Source: Monosporascus cannonballus
Lineage: Eukaryota; Ascomycota; Sordariomycetes; Xylariales
Assembly (NCBI GenBank): GCA_004154925.1
Contig: QJNS01000001.1
Span: 558,001-622,000 of the forward strand
DNA: 64,000 bases
Direction: 5' to 3'
Position numbers and translations under genes: made by a program. Shown in pieces: positions 25,116-33,561 of this stretch; positions within the stretch are counted from its first letter, which is position 1, and the number at the start of each line of letters is the position of its first letter. The notes under the pieces were generated by a model that did not search any database, was not told where the DNA came from, and saw only the letters and a program-made list of their open reading frames with translations.

Positions 25116-25663
25116 TTAAAAGATTTTTATTAATAATAACGAATACGTTTTAATTAAAAGTTAATTAATTAATAACCGGAATATCGAGCCAATTGGCCGC
25201 AACTTACGCTAACATGGCAACCGTAACGCCAGCCTTTAATTATTTTTGTTTTTTTTTTTTCGAAACGTTTAAATTCTTTTATGGCCTCCGTACCCTAAAT
25301 ATCGTAACGAAATATTTCCATACCACGGCGACAAAGTAACCGCCTTTATTTTTGCAAACGGTCCAACTTATTAATAATAATACGTAACGTTTTACGAACC
25401 TATTCCTTTTTACGTTTTAAATAGTTCTTTTCGTTAAAAAGTTTTTAATATTCGGCTTTCGAAAAATTAAAAACGTTATAAGGATTTTTATAATAGATAT
25501 ATCGCGCATACTTTAAAAACTTTCGAACCATTTTATATTCCGTATTTTCTTTTTCGTAATAAAAATAAAACGGTATTTTAAAACCAAAACGTTTAATACG
25601 TTTTAAAAGAATTAAAGCGTTAATACGTTTACGGGAACGAGATTTTTCGATTCGGCCTAATAT
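25106..25663 (-). pseudogene. Antisense ORF of Gypsy copy C (Zn2Cys6-like spacing)
   Basis: Reads on the minus strand from 25663, where the ATG has become ATA (I-LGRIEKSRSRKR), to a TAA shared with other copies (ending INKN, then SVRR). The cluster region again shows six tyrosines in the order Y-X2-Y-X6-Y-X8-Y-X2-Y-X6-Y (within FYFYYEKENTEY and the following residues). It is followed by a basic helix containing LDRLQK-RRLLRRRGMEIF. Only spacing, start and end are shared with the 6361-6958 frame; most other residues differ. Conserved architecture in diverged copies argues for a real gene of the family. Confidence 0.7.
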
Positions 25664-25755
25664 AATAAATATGTAAAAAAAAAAAGTTATTTACCGAAAT
25701 TAATAAACGAATAATTTGATTTTTAGGGACAAAAATCTTAGAAAAAAGGAGATCG

Positions 25756-26148
25756 TATTATGACCTAACGGTTTTAATTTTTTTTAAACGGTCGGAATTA
25801 CGAAAAGGTTAATTCCGACCCAAGCCAAAACATTACGTAACTGGCTTAAAGGTCTTAAGGCGCCAAGCACCTTAAGCCCTTTAAGCCAGCAAAAGAGCTC
25901 AAAAGGCTTAACGAGTTTAAGGGTTTAAGCCGCTTAAGCACCTTAAGCCAAAATAAGGATATATATATTCGTTATTCCATAATTTAGATAGCTTTAGCTT
26001 ACAATATAATATCGTTACCCAAGGCACCCTTGGCATTACGAAACGTAATACGTTACTATATTTATTGCTCAGATTCCCACGATACCCCTGCCAACATAAA
26101 CCCGTCGACTTAAGGTTTAATAGTTGGTTAAACCGCCTAGCCGTCACA
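25756..26148 (+). repeat. 3' LTR of Gypsy copy C (U3 type alpha)
   Basis: 393 bp, from TATTATGACC to GCCGTCACA. It still contains near-consensus R-U5 text (for example CCCACGATACCCCTGCCAAC), so it is the best template here for the unmutated LTR. Confidence 0.92.
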
Positions 26149-26153
26149 TGAAT

Positions 26154-26253
26154 ATAGCGAATTCTATCTTCTGCGACATACCTTAAGTTTCCCCTGAACG
26201 TTTTCCATACAAATCTTTGCAGGGTAACCTCACCTTCTGTCCCAAATCTTAGA
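26154..26253 (+). repeat. 3' LTR of the Copia element, right part
   Basis: 100 bp completing the 341-bp LTR after the second TGAAT copy (26149-26153). It is almost free of RIP changes compared with the matching stretch of the 5' LTR, consistent with a mutation gradient fading at the island edge. Confidence 0.92.
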
Positions 26254-26258
26254 ACATA

Positions 26259-26807
26259 ACGACCGTCATTACAATAGAGTACCAGGCTCGCTGGATCAGA
26301 GAACTTCACCTCAAATAATCGGCTCAAGCGTTGGGGAGTGGCGGTGAGCGAGTGAAGGAGATGTTGCTAAAGGGCGTGCTGTTGGTCGGTGTACCAACGA
26401 GAGTACCAAAAGTACCAAGGGTACCCAGAGTAGCGGGAGTGAGTGACGTTATGTTGGGTCATGTGGTTTTGTGATGTTGGATTGGTGACAGAGATAAACA
26501 CTGTTTCAACTATAGTCTCTGAGACAGTCCTAACCGACTCCGAATTGCATGTATTGGCTGTTGCAGTTGTGATGCTTGTGGTATTTTGGTTGGCCGTGGT
26601 TTGGGACGTGGTTGGAGTGTTGAGACACTAATCAGGCTCAAACTCCAGAGAGCCAATAGCTGTGACTGTTCCAACTTGGAGCTCGAAACTGACGTCTCTC
26701 TAGGGGTCACATCCAAACCCAAGACTCCCACAATCAAAGTTGGCAAAATGGAAATGAATGACATGTTTGCTTCGGGTCCCCAAAAGTATAGGCCTGTTCA
26801 CTCAGGA
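26259..26807. other. Island, no intact gene seen; 5' part of the split host frame
   Basis: Balanced composition. The minus strand from about 26360 to 26259 is the N-terminal part of the reading frame that continues at 13694. 26380-26425 has several imperfect copies of AGTACCAA. Overlapping short frames on both strands at 26440-26800 lack recognisable domains and mirror each other, so none is called. Confidence 0.4.
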
Positions 26808-26994
26808 TGTCACAGTTAGGCTGATCGCGAGAAAAGGTTGCATAGAGTGTGGGAAGTGATAATTGTCTGACTAGAATTGAGCTCCAAGGAGCGGTAGCTA
26901 GGAAGCTCTCTGTATACTGTGGGAGCGCCGGAATAAGGTTCTTCCGGGTGCTGTGGAGCTTGATGGCTAACACAGATACCCCTATTCCACGACA
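26808..26994 (-). repeat. Solo LTR, family of the 34113 LTR
   Basis: On the minus strand the 187-bp unit starts TGTCGTGGAATAGG and ends CTAACTGTGACA. It is flanked by a perfect 5-bp duplication, TCCTG in element sense (CAGGA on the plus strand at 26803-26807 and 26995-26999). The same sequence, RIP-mutated, forms the LTR at 34113-34302 in opposite orientation. The TG...CA ends and TSD indicate recombination between two LTRs of a lost element. It shows little RIP. Confidence 0.88.
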
Positions 26995-26999
26995 CAGGA

Positions 27000-27372
27000 G
27001 TTATCAAATTTATGTAGCGATATAAACGGCCAGTTTGGAACATCAGATAGCCAAATTTGGAATACGTTTACCATGTGCCACCATACCTCCAGCCTTAACA
27101 TACTACGGAGCGTTTGTGATAATTTAGCTGTCCTTTAATGCATCCAATGCGCTTGATACCGTCTTGGGAATAGTGTCGACAGACAGTAAGATGGTGTTGA
27201 TATCCGCTAATTAAGTGTGACAGTGTCCAGCATGTCGCAGACGCCACCGCCGAGAGCCTGCGGCACCTCCCGCGCGCAGAGCAGTTTATCACCTGGAAGA
27301 ATTGCACACCGCTCCATCAGTATTGACGCGGGGTAACAGGAGTCGGCGGGCTCGGCCAGAGATAACCAGGTA
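27000..27372. other. Island intergenic stretch with a short dispersed repeat
   Basis: About 65 bp at 27025-27090 (containing GAACATCAGATAGCCAA) recurs in the same orientation at 31285-31350. On the minus strand both copies can be read with the peptide GYLMF, so it may be a duplicated piece of a gene. Nothing else is recognised. Confidence 0.5.
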
Positions 27373-27804
27373 CGGAGGACCTTTTCAAAAGTTCTGTTCC
27401 ACGCCAAGGCGCACTACTGGCACGCCACCAAAAACTAGGTCAATTCTGGTGTAATCCTTTGCTGATTCTCAGCCACACTAAGTTTGGGTGAAGTGTTGGC
27501 AAGAATTGCCTCAAGAGAAGATACGGGCTTGGATAGAGCGAATTCCACTGCACGTCAAGGAGATAATTCGTTGCAAGGGAGGGAATGAGTATCAAGAAGG
27601 CAGGGCGCCCAGGAAATCCACTAGCAAGGGCACTGGAAGGTATACTAGAAGATCTAGGACGGTGGATAATAACAGTGGTGGTGGATGAGTCCTCCAGTCA
27701 AGCCTCACAACTTCCCAATTAGGAAACAAGTGTGGCTTCAATGCCAAGGCGCCAGTGATGCGCTAAAAAATAGTGTGGGACAGGACTTTTGAAAGGGTCC
27801 TCCG
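27373..27804 (+). mobile_element. Deleted Tc1/mariner element with TA target duplication
   Basis: 432 bp bounded by inverted repeats of about 30 bp or more that begin CGGAGGACC and share TTTCAAAAGT and CTGT-CCAC in the same order. The dinucleotide TA lies directly outside each end (27371-27372 and 27805-27806), as expected of the Tc1/mariner superfamily. The centre holds only the C-terminal part of a transposase, so it is an internal-deletion derivative that would need a transposase in trans. Confidence 0.85.
27482..27688 (+). pseudogene. Tc1/mariner-type transposase, C-terminal fragment
   Basis: An open stretch of 69 codons whose first part (WQELPQEKIRAWIERIP, then HVKEIIRCKGGNEYQEG) resembles the C-terminal end of fungal DDE transposases of the IS630/Tc1/mariner group. 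There a W..(I/L)P.E.I..WI..IP segment is followed by a GGN.Y.EG segment after the catalytic core. No catalytic Asp/Glu is present. A stop codon at 27479 cuts the frame upstream. It lies within the inverted repeats at 27373-27804, which supports the assignment. The residues after position 40 (RAPRKSTSKG and on) are basic and not recognised. Confidence 0.7.
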
Positions 27805-27909
27805 TAGAAGCTCATAGAATCCACTTCTCGAGGAATTGTCATATAATTCACCAGGCTGTCTCCTGACCAACAAAGTCATCAAGACTGCAAGCTAATAATC
27901 CGGCGCAGC

Positions 27910-30270
27910 ATGGCGACAACCGTGGATGAGCAATGGCATTTTCCACAGGGCCCGAGAGAGTACCCGAGAGACTACCCTATCACAGTTCACACCTTCACTA
28001 CCGATCGCGTATCTATCGACCACTTTCCTATGGGGGAGTTCCTCAAAACAGAGTTTAAACTTGCCAATGCCGACTTCAAGTTCCGATGGTTCCATCTACC
28101 GGTGAATAACATGGCCTGGGTTGAGGTGAGTGTTGTGTGTTATCGGTCACATCCACCAGGAAGCGCGAGAACAAGTAGTATTAATCGACATTGGCAACGG
28201 TAGGACTGCGTTAGGAAATGTGCTCCAAACCTTTCTGGCCTGGATGAGAGAACGTGGACCCTCAAGCAGCGCCCAGCCCTCTCACAGACCATCAAGATAC
28301 CTCTCCACTCACGACACATGGAACCTTCATGTTGTGCTCGCGACAATTTGGTTCTCAATGTCAACAAGCTTGGTACTGAAGACCGCCTTGGGATGGATAT
28401 AAGTTTATCATTTCCAGTGCTTCCAAGAGAAGACCCGCAAAGTGAGGACACACATCAACCCTTGCTCACACTCTATGTAAGTTCGTTCACATAATTCTTA
28501 TGGTCATTAGCATTTCAAACTAAAAAGCGACGGACTTGTATCACAGCTTCCATATATGAACTGGGATTCCTATGGGGATTTCTGTTCGCTGCGTAGAGTC
28601 TACACCGACCAGCGCGTGACACCAGGGAGTAGCACACAGAATACCGCCACGACAAGAGTGACAATGCAACGTGATCTGGCTAGATACCTGGATGAGACTC
28701 TTCCGCTTCATCCTAGAAGAACTCTGGATCAGTTCTACTACTCGTCTTTGACAAATACGGCAACTAGAGACGTCGATCAAACCATCTCCAAGTGGACTGG
28801 AAGCAACCTTGATGAAGAGGGCAGAGCCGCCGCTGTAACTGACAGTCTAATGGTCATGGTCGATCAGCTTTGGTGTTGGGTCCTGGATGAAAGTAAGTCC
28901 CAGTCCATAGAGCATTGCCCTCCGCCCGAGCTTGGTCAATTGAATTAATATTGCTCACCAAATCTACTTAATAACAGAAACTATCCTGTCGTTCTTCCCC
29001 TCTCAAGACCTTCAATACCACGGCGAAGGATTCATTGATCTCTACGTCAGCATACGACAAAACTGCTCGAGCTGCGAGACAGTCTGGGACTTATATTCCG
29101 TTCTGGTCAAGGAGGCGACTACGTATCTATTCCGCCAAGAGAATAGAAAGTTTACGGACCTCATCGAAACCTATAGGTGGGTTACTGGTAAGAAGGTAAC
29201 TGGTTTCCAATACAATTCCGCCCCCGGCATTCCCCTCGACTCGTACAGACTTTTCCGTTAACGAATTGTCCAGGCTGCTTATCAGACAAGCTATTTCCAA
29301 GAATTCAATCATAACCAATCCAGTGGAATCCTGAGTTCCTCGCTACTGGACGACCAACGTGAGCTGAAGCTCGTGCTTGAGGTTGCGGACATCATTGATG
29401 AGCTGAAAATGATTCAGCATCTTGTTGACAAGCAGAGAGAAGTGTTGAAATCTCTGATCTTGGCGCTTCGGAAGCTTAATCCTTCCAGAGACAACCAAAG
29501 CCATCAAGTATTCTCTAACATAAAAATCAGCGACAACATTTCTAGAGATTCCGCGACGCAGACAAATGTGATTTTTAATCACGTTAGCATAAGCGACATA
29601 GTGGAAAGTACTAAATTCCTCGCTCAGGGGATTGCTGGCGCTGCGCGAGACTCTGTTATATCTGCAGAAGAGGTGCTGGTTATGCTCCTGAGTGAAATCG
29701 ACACTGTGAAAAAAGATGTGGAGTACACTCACAAGATGGTATGTGATCTCACATAGTGATGCTCGGCGTCTAGCAACTAGACCAACGTTTCCTGATGTCA
29801 ATTTGTTTCAACAGCTTCTCGACTTGCTCGACCTCAAACAAAAGACAGCCAGTCTGGCAGAGGCTCGATCGACAACTCAACAGGGCCGTGCTATTATGCT
29901 GTTTACGATCGTCACGGTCATCTTTGTATGTTGATGAGGCAACCCCCACATCTGCCACATGACAAGACTGACGTGGTCTCCGTACAGTTGCCACTCTCTT
30001 TCTTCACCTCCTACTTTGGCCAGAACGTTTCCGAGATAACCGGCGACCAGAGGAACCCTACTACCTGGAATTTATGGAGAATTGCCAGTACGTTGTCACT
30101 TACCTCTTTCATGCTCGCATGGAAATTAAAATCTCCGTTTTCCAGCTCCTATTATCGTCGTGGTTATCTTCTCAGCTTTGCTCATTGCTTACTACATCAC
30201 TAACCCAGAGGGTCGTCTCTGGTTTTGGGGTTGTGGCCGCAACCGCCTAGTTAGAGACTCGCCGGCGTAG
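27910..30270 (+). CDS. CorA-like divalent-cation transporter family membrane protein (8 exons)
   Basis: Exons 27910-28125, 28204-28476, 28547-28892, 28978-29195, 29274-29738, 29815-29925, 29988-30087 and 30146-30270 give an uninterrupted 617-residue protein. The seven introns are 58-85 nt with GT-AG ends. The N-terminal half has motifs of the fungal CorA-like group: RWFHLPVNNMAWVE (about 58-71), HSRHMEP, LPYMNWDSYGDF (from 164), LHPRRTLDQFYY (about 217-228) and VDQLWCWVLDEKTILSFFP (about 269 on). Two C-terminal membrane helices lie at about 532-551 and 578-594. The CorA pore motif GMN is replaced by GQN (554-556) in SFFTSYFGQN. CorA proteins are pentameric Mg2+ channels; transport here is inferred and the Q makes it uncertain. 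A helical region precedes helix 1. It sits alone in the RIP-free island with normal codon use, so it is probably a functioning gene. Confidence 0.88.
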
Positions 30271-30764
30271 CATTTTTGTGTTTGTGGATGTGTATTGTAC
30301 TTCTGAAGCAAGAGGATTTATTGCGTATAAGAGACGCTGGAACAAGTCTTTGCATGGACGTTCAGAAGGTATGAGACCCTGGCATCACACACAGAAGCAT
30401 ATAACTAAAGAAGAAGTGTATTGAAGGTTGCCTTGACCTCTAGAAGGTCCTAGCCAGAAAGTGAAGGTAGCGAACCCTCCTTTTATACACGCAAATACAG
30501 GTGGAGCTGGGAGAAAAAGGTACCAGGGGTACAGGAAGTAATTCCCGCTAGTGCTGACTGGCTTTACTAGGTCTGACAGAAGGCTCGTGACAAATCACAG
30601 CCGCTAATTCGTGAAATCTGGATATGTGGAACAGGTACGCAACTTGTCAGCATCGCCTTACCGACGCCTAAGGATCACCTGCTTTGCAGCCCTCTCCCTC
30701 CTTTAGTCGATTGATATTACATTGCGTTATGAAAGTCGAGCCATAAAACCCGAACGGCCGAGTA
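30271..30764. other. Intergenic stretch downstream of the CorA-like gene
   Basis: Balanced composition, no open frame of note and no element ends detected. It should hold the 3' end of the CorA-like transcript. Confidence 0.5.
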
Positions 30765-31363
30765 TCAACAACTCTGTTGCCCCGCCCTTAGAGTTGGATT
30801 TAAACCAAAGAGAGGCTCCGCGGAATGGTCCATCGATTGTGTAAGAAGTAGAGAAGGCAGGTCGCAAAGGGATGGTCTCCGATGGTTGATGTTCTTCGGC
30901 AGGGCTGCTAGGTGCTGATTTGGATACGAACGCTTCCTTGGCCTTAGTATCGTCCTCATTAGCCGATTGAGGCGCCTCGGACGGTCCTGGGACCAGAACA
31001 GGGCGAGTAAAGAGGGTTGGAGCATATTCATCTCACCGTTTCGGGGTTGATGCTGGTACAAGGCCCACACTTTATTCGTTGAGGTCCCTTAAGAGACGGT
31101 CGTGCTTGAAAGAGAAACCAGGTGAAGTCGCCCGGCAGCTTTAGACGGGGCGGGAGGATTTCCTGGAGGCAGTAGTCCTCCAGAGTCTTGCTGACCGGAT
31201 GGGCTCCGGGGGGTCTGGGTCGGTCGCGATGCGAGAGTCCCTCGTGATGTCTAATTCGGGCTTGTCCATGAATATGCCCATGTCCAGTTTGAACATCAGA
31301 TAGCCAATTCTGGAATACGTGCACTTCACCACGTGCCACGATACCCCACTCATGCCCACTCAT
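30765..31363 (-). pseudogene. Unrecognised minus-strand coding remnant
   Basis: Two minus-strand frames look protein-like in turn. From about 31359, one contains KCTYSRIGYLMFKLDMGIFMD and runs open to a stop near 31141. Another runs from 31363 to 31028 (with DFTWFLFQARPSLKGPQR) and could be joined by a GTGAG...CCAG intron near 31030-30980 to a frame reaching 30765. I could not build one convincing gene model. The 31285-31350 part duplicates 27025-27090. It may be a decayed gene or an intron-containing gene with small exons. Function unknown. Confidence 0.35.
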
Positions 31364-31493
31364 CCACGCTACGAGATAATGCCGAGTATGGTCACATTCC
31401 CTGAGCTTTATTGGATTTGAATGAATACAACGTCTCGATTTATGCTCGCCACAATACGTAGCATCACTAGCGAAGTATAGATCTGACAGCCCC

Positions 31494-32200
31494 CTAAACG
31501 ACCAAAGAGTTATAGTGACGTCTATGACTCAGTACGAGAGCGAGCGTCTCTTCATCAGGGATTCCCACATTTCCTACATCGTGCTCCCTCAACTCGTTAC
31601 TCATGGCATTGATATTTTTTTCCTCAGGATCTTTGCCATCGAAAACTACGTTTCGTAGCCACTCCCAGTAGTCGCCATCCTTCTCAGAATCGTAAAAAGG
31701 GTGGTGAAGGTACCACTCCCTATCGGGAGGGTACGTTGAGCGGATAAAGGCGAGCATGGTGGCTCGGCGTTGTTTGTCGTCCTGGATAGAGGCTAAAAGT
31801 TTACTAGCGGAGCCTACTTCATACTTGCAACCCTGCTTAAGACACGTACAGATTCGCTGTTTCTTAACAGGGGGTGCGTCGGCTTGTTGAGTTGAGTGAT
31901 CTCCTCTAAAACGCTTTCCTACAGATCATGAATAATAAAACAAAGAACTATAGGAATGACCTTACCATGATGGCTCACATTTCGGCTATCATCAGATGCC
32001 CGTGCATGGGTATCTCGAATCATCGCCCCAAGATTCTCCGGATCCTTGAATTCCGTGTTCGCAATCTCGTTCGTCAGAGGCATGTTGGCGACTTCAGATT
32101 CATCGCTCTCTTCAAGTCTTTCTATTCGATCTGTTGACGGTGGAAGACTTGGTGCTCCGAGACCAGCCTGAAAGTTATCCAGATTCAGCCTATCCGTCAT
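31494..32200 (-). CDS. Unknown protein, two exons, intact
   Basis: Exon 1 is 32200-31966, exon 2 is 31918-31494, with a 47-nt GTAAGG...CTGTAG intron. Together they encode 219 residues without interruption. The start MTDRLNLDNFQ is the first ATG in the frame. The N-terminal third is acidic and Ser/Pro-rich (LEESDESEVANMPL). The middle is basic and may be a nuclear localisation signal (KRFRG, then PPVKKQRICTC). It is followed by a short Cys segment C-X-C-X4-C-K-Y. The C-terminal half is helical and charged, with aromatic clusters (REWYLHHPFYD, DYWEWLRNVVF) and ends HRRHYNSLVV. No signal peptide or membrane segment. I recognise no family. Intactness through a spliced frame in a RIP-free island argues that it is expressed; the neighbouring gene structure gives no hint of its role. 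Confidence 0.65.
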
Positions 32201-32335
32201 TCTTTGGGAGCTCTTCACTAGATGATAGTGGATCGTATAAGCTATCTCTTTTGCAAAACTAGGAGACTGCCAACACAATTGAGCTATGACACTTGAGTAT
32301 TGAGCCTGAATGATTAACTTTGTTATGAATGGACT

Positions 32336-32550
32336 TCTAGGAATCCGGATCCGGAAAAGTGGGTCTACCCCTATACGCTTCCGGAATAAAAATTCCTTTC
32401 ATTATCTTCCATACGTTTTCATACTGATTAATAATGGAATGATACGCTTAATAATCCATTTATTCGTGTATATATATAGCCCTGAATTTTCCAGTTGTTG
32501 TTGGGAATTCAGAGCTTAGAGACATCACAAATATAACACTTTTTCTCACA
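32336..32550 (+). repeat. Solo LTR related to the Copia LTR
   Basis: 215 bp, from TCTAGGAATCCGG to TTTTCTCACA, flanked by a perfect GGACT duplication (32331-32335 and 32551-32555). It shares AAAAGTGGGTCTA, GATTAATAATGGAATGAT and TATATATAGCCCTGAATTT with the 341-bp Copia LTRs but is shorter, with a deletion in U3 and a different 3' end. It is therefore a subfamily. Little RIP. Confidence 0.9.
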
Positions 32551-32687
32551 GGACTACTATCGAACTTACGGTTAATTCAGGATGTTCCTCTTTTGAAACG
32601 AGGAAAACCCAATTTGAGAAGGCATCGAACGGTGTATCCATGGTCATTGTCGGAGAAGCTATATGACGAGCGAGGTCGTAGATATGA

Positions 32688-33065
32688 ATCCTGAATCAAG
32701 TGGGAGAGACGGTTGAAGTAGAAATTAGAGAGGGGAGAAGCTCCTTTATGTATCTGACCGAATCTGCAGTGAAGAATTTACCCTTGCTCAGGAGACTTCT
32801 GAAGGTCACTAGTCGTCATAGGCTCAAGTTCTTCAGGGGACATAGCAGTGACCGGCAGGCTCAGATCGCGGAATGTAGGATTCGAGTAGTCTGCTATTAC
32901 AAGCGGTCGACAAATCAGGATGCTATATGGGATGCCTTGGGTATGAGTTTTCACGCCAATCCCTGCTTAACTACTCGCAGTCACGCCATACGGCCTAAAG
33001 AAGTAGAAGATTCGAGGGCTCTCTACCTGATGAGGGCTATGCTCTGTGATGACACCCTCAGATAA
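32688..33065 (+). CDS. Unrecognised open frame, possibly one exon or a remnant
   Basis: Open for 126 codons from just after a TGA to the TAA at 33063-33065, with no in-frame ATG close to the start. The coding part could therefore be an internal or last exon. The protein has VEVEIREGRSSFMYL, a Leu/Arg-rich helix (NLPLLRRLLKVTSRHRLKFF) and a Cys-containing middle (ECRIRVVCYYKR). I recognise no family. The frame is longer than expected by chance at this composition, but that is the only support. Confidence 0.35.
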   Translation: MLNQVGETVEVEIREGRSSFMYLTESAVKNLPLLRRLLKVTSRHRLKFFRGHSSDRQAQIAECRIRVVCYYKRSTNQDAIWDALGMSFHANPCLTTRSHAIRPKEVEDSRALYLMRAMLCDDTLR

Positions 33066-33102
33066 GCACAGTCGCATAAAGCACAGTCGCATAAAGCACA
33101 TT
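33066..33102 (+). repeat. Short direct repeat
   Basis: Two tandem copies of a 15-base unit, AAGCACAGTCGCATA, followed by a partial third (AAGCACA). Confidence 0.8.
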
Positions 33103-33180
33103 ATAAAGTTAAGGGTTATTATGGATCACCGACACGGCACGGTCATAGGCAAGGCAGACTGTTCAGAACAAATGATCTAA

Positions 33181-33456
33181 TATGACTTCCTAGGAAGTCA
33201 CCCATGACAATAGAGGTACGCCTTGTTCTGTTGACCTAAGCAGCTCATCTAGCGGCGATGACTTCCTAGGTAGTTATCTAGAAAGATGTCCTAGAGAAAA
33301 TACGCCTTGTAACAGCGTTGATCGAAGTAGCTCGCTCGCTGAAGATGACTTCCTAGGAAATCATCTACAAAGGAGGCCTCATTCAGGAGGTACATCTGGC
33401 TACAATGTCGACCGAAGTGGCTTATCTAGGTGGCGATGACTTCCTAGGAAGTCATC
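33181..33456. promoter_or_regulatory. Tandem array of four long palindromes, candidate operator array
   Basis: Four units of 77-91 bp start at about 33181, 33258, 33344 and 33435. Each opens with a near-perfect 22-base palindrome whose left arm is GATGACTTCCTAGG, centred on CCTAGG. Spacers also share text (TACGCCTTGT, GACCGAAGTAG, CATCTAG-TGGCGATG). The palindromes are better conserved than the spacers, as expected for binding sites of a dimeric protein. A TATA-like stretch follows at about 33478 and a degraded gene at 33562, so the array is in promoter position. The binding protein is unknown. Confidence 0.6.
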
Positions 33457-33475
33457 CATAAGGAGGGTTTCGATC

Positions 33476-33490
33476 GTGTATATATATGAA
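33476..33490 (+). promoter_or_regulatory. TATA-like box
   Basis: TGTATATATATGAAGG lies about 75-85 bases upstream of the candidate start codon at 33562 and directly downstream of the palindrome array. Confidence 0.4.
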
Positions 33491-33561
33491 GGAAGTCGAC
33501 TCAATCTTCAAGGCCAGTCAAGCACCCACAGTTACAACCGCGCTTCTTATCACAAGATTCA

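Larger units (their letters stand above)
19418..26148 (+). mobile_element. Complete Ty3/Gypsy chromovirus copy C
   Basis: Perfect 5-bp target duplication TGAAT (19413-19417 and 26149-26153). LTRs 19418-19811 (394 bp) and 25756-26148 (393 bp), of U3 type alpha. Internal order is leader, gag, protease, RT, RNase H, integrase, chromodomain, then an antisense frame, then the polypurine tract AAAAAAGGAGATCG. It lies inside the Copia 3' LTR, so it is the younger of the two. The 3' LTR, next to the island, keeps far more C and G than the 5' LTR. Confidence 0.95.
13700..26253 (+). mobile_element. Complete Ty1/Copia retrotransposon with nested Gypsy in its 3' LTR
   Basis: Flanked by the 5-bp target duplication ACATA (13695-13699 and 26254-26258). 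The two LTRs are each 341 bp; the 3' one is interrupted by Gypsy C. The internal region 14041-19176 carries primer-binding site, gag with zinc knuckle, protease, integrase, RT, RNase H and polypurine tract in the Ty1/Copia order (integrase before RT). Every coding domain carries RIP stops. Without the nested element it would be about 5.8 kb. Confidence 0.93.

Noticed and set aside
25917..26327. 136-codon minus-strand open frame
   Set aside because: It is a chimera running through the end of the Gypsy C LTR, the Copia LTR end and only the last part of host sequence. Only the host part (26327-26259) was kept, as half of the split frame.
26380..26425. Microsatellite-like AGTACCAA repeats
   Set aside because: Only four or five imperfect copies, too few to call a repeat array.
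26440..27407. Cluster of overlapping 60-85-codon frames on both strands
   Set aside because: They overlap one another, several run through the solo LTR, and none has a recognisable domain or a splice model. Treated as chance openness in GC-balanced DNA.
33181..33456. CRISPR array, considered because of regularly spaced palindromic repeats
   Set aside because: Spacers are themselves related to each other, unit lengths vary, there are no cas genes, and the organism is clearly a fungus with spliced genes.
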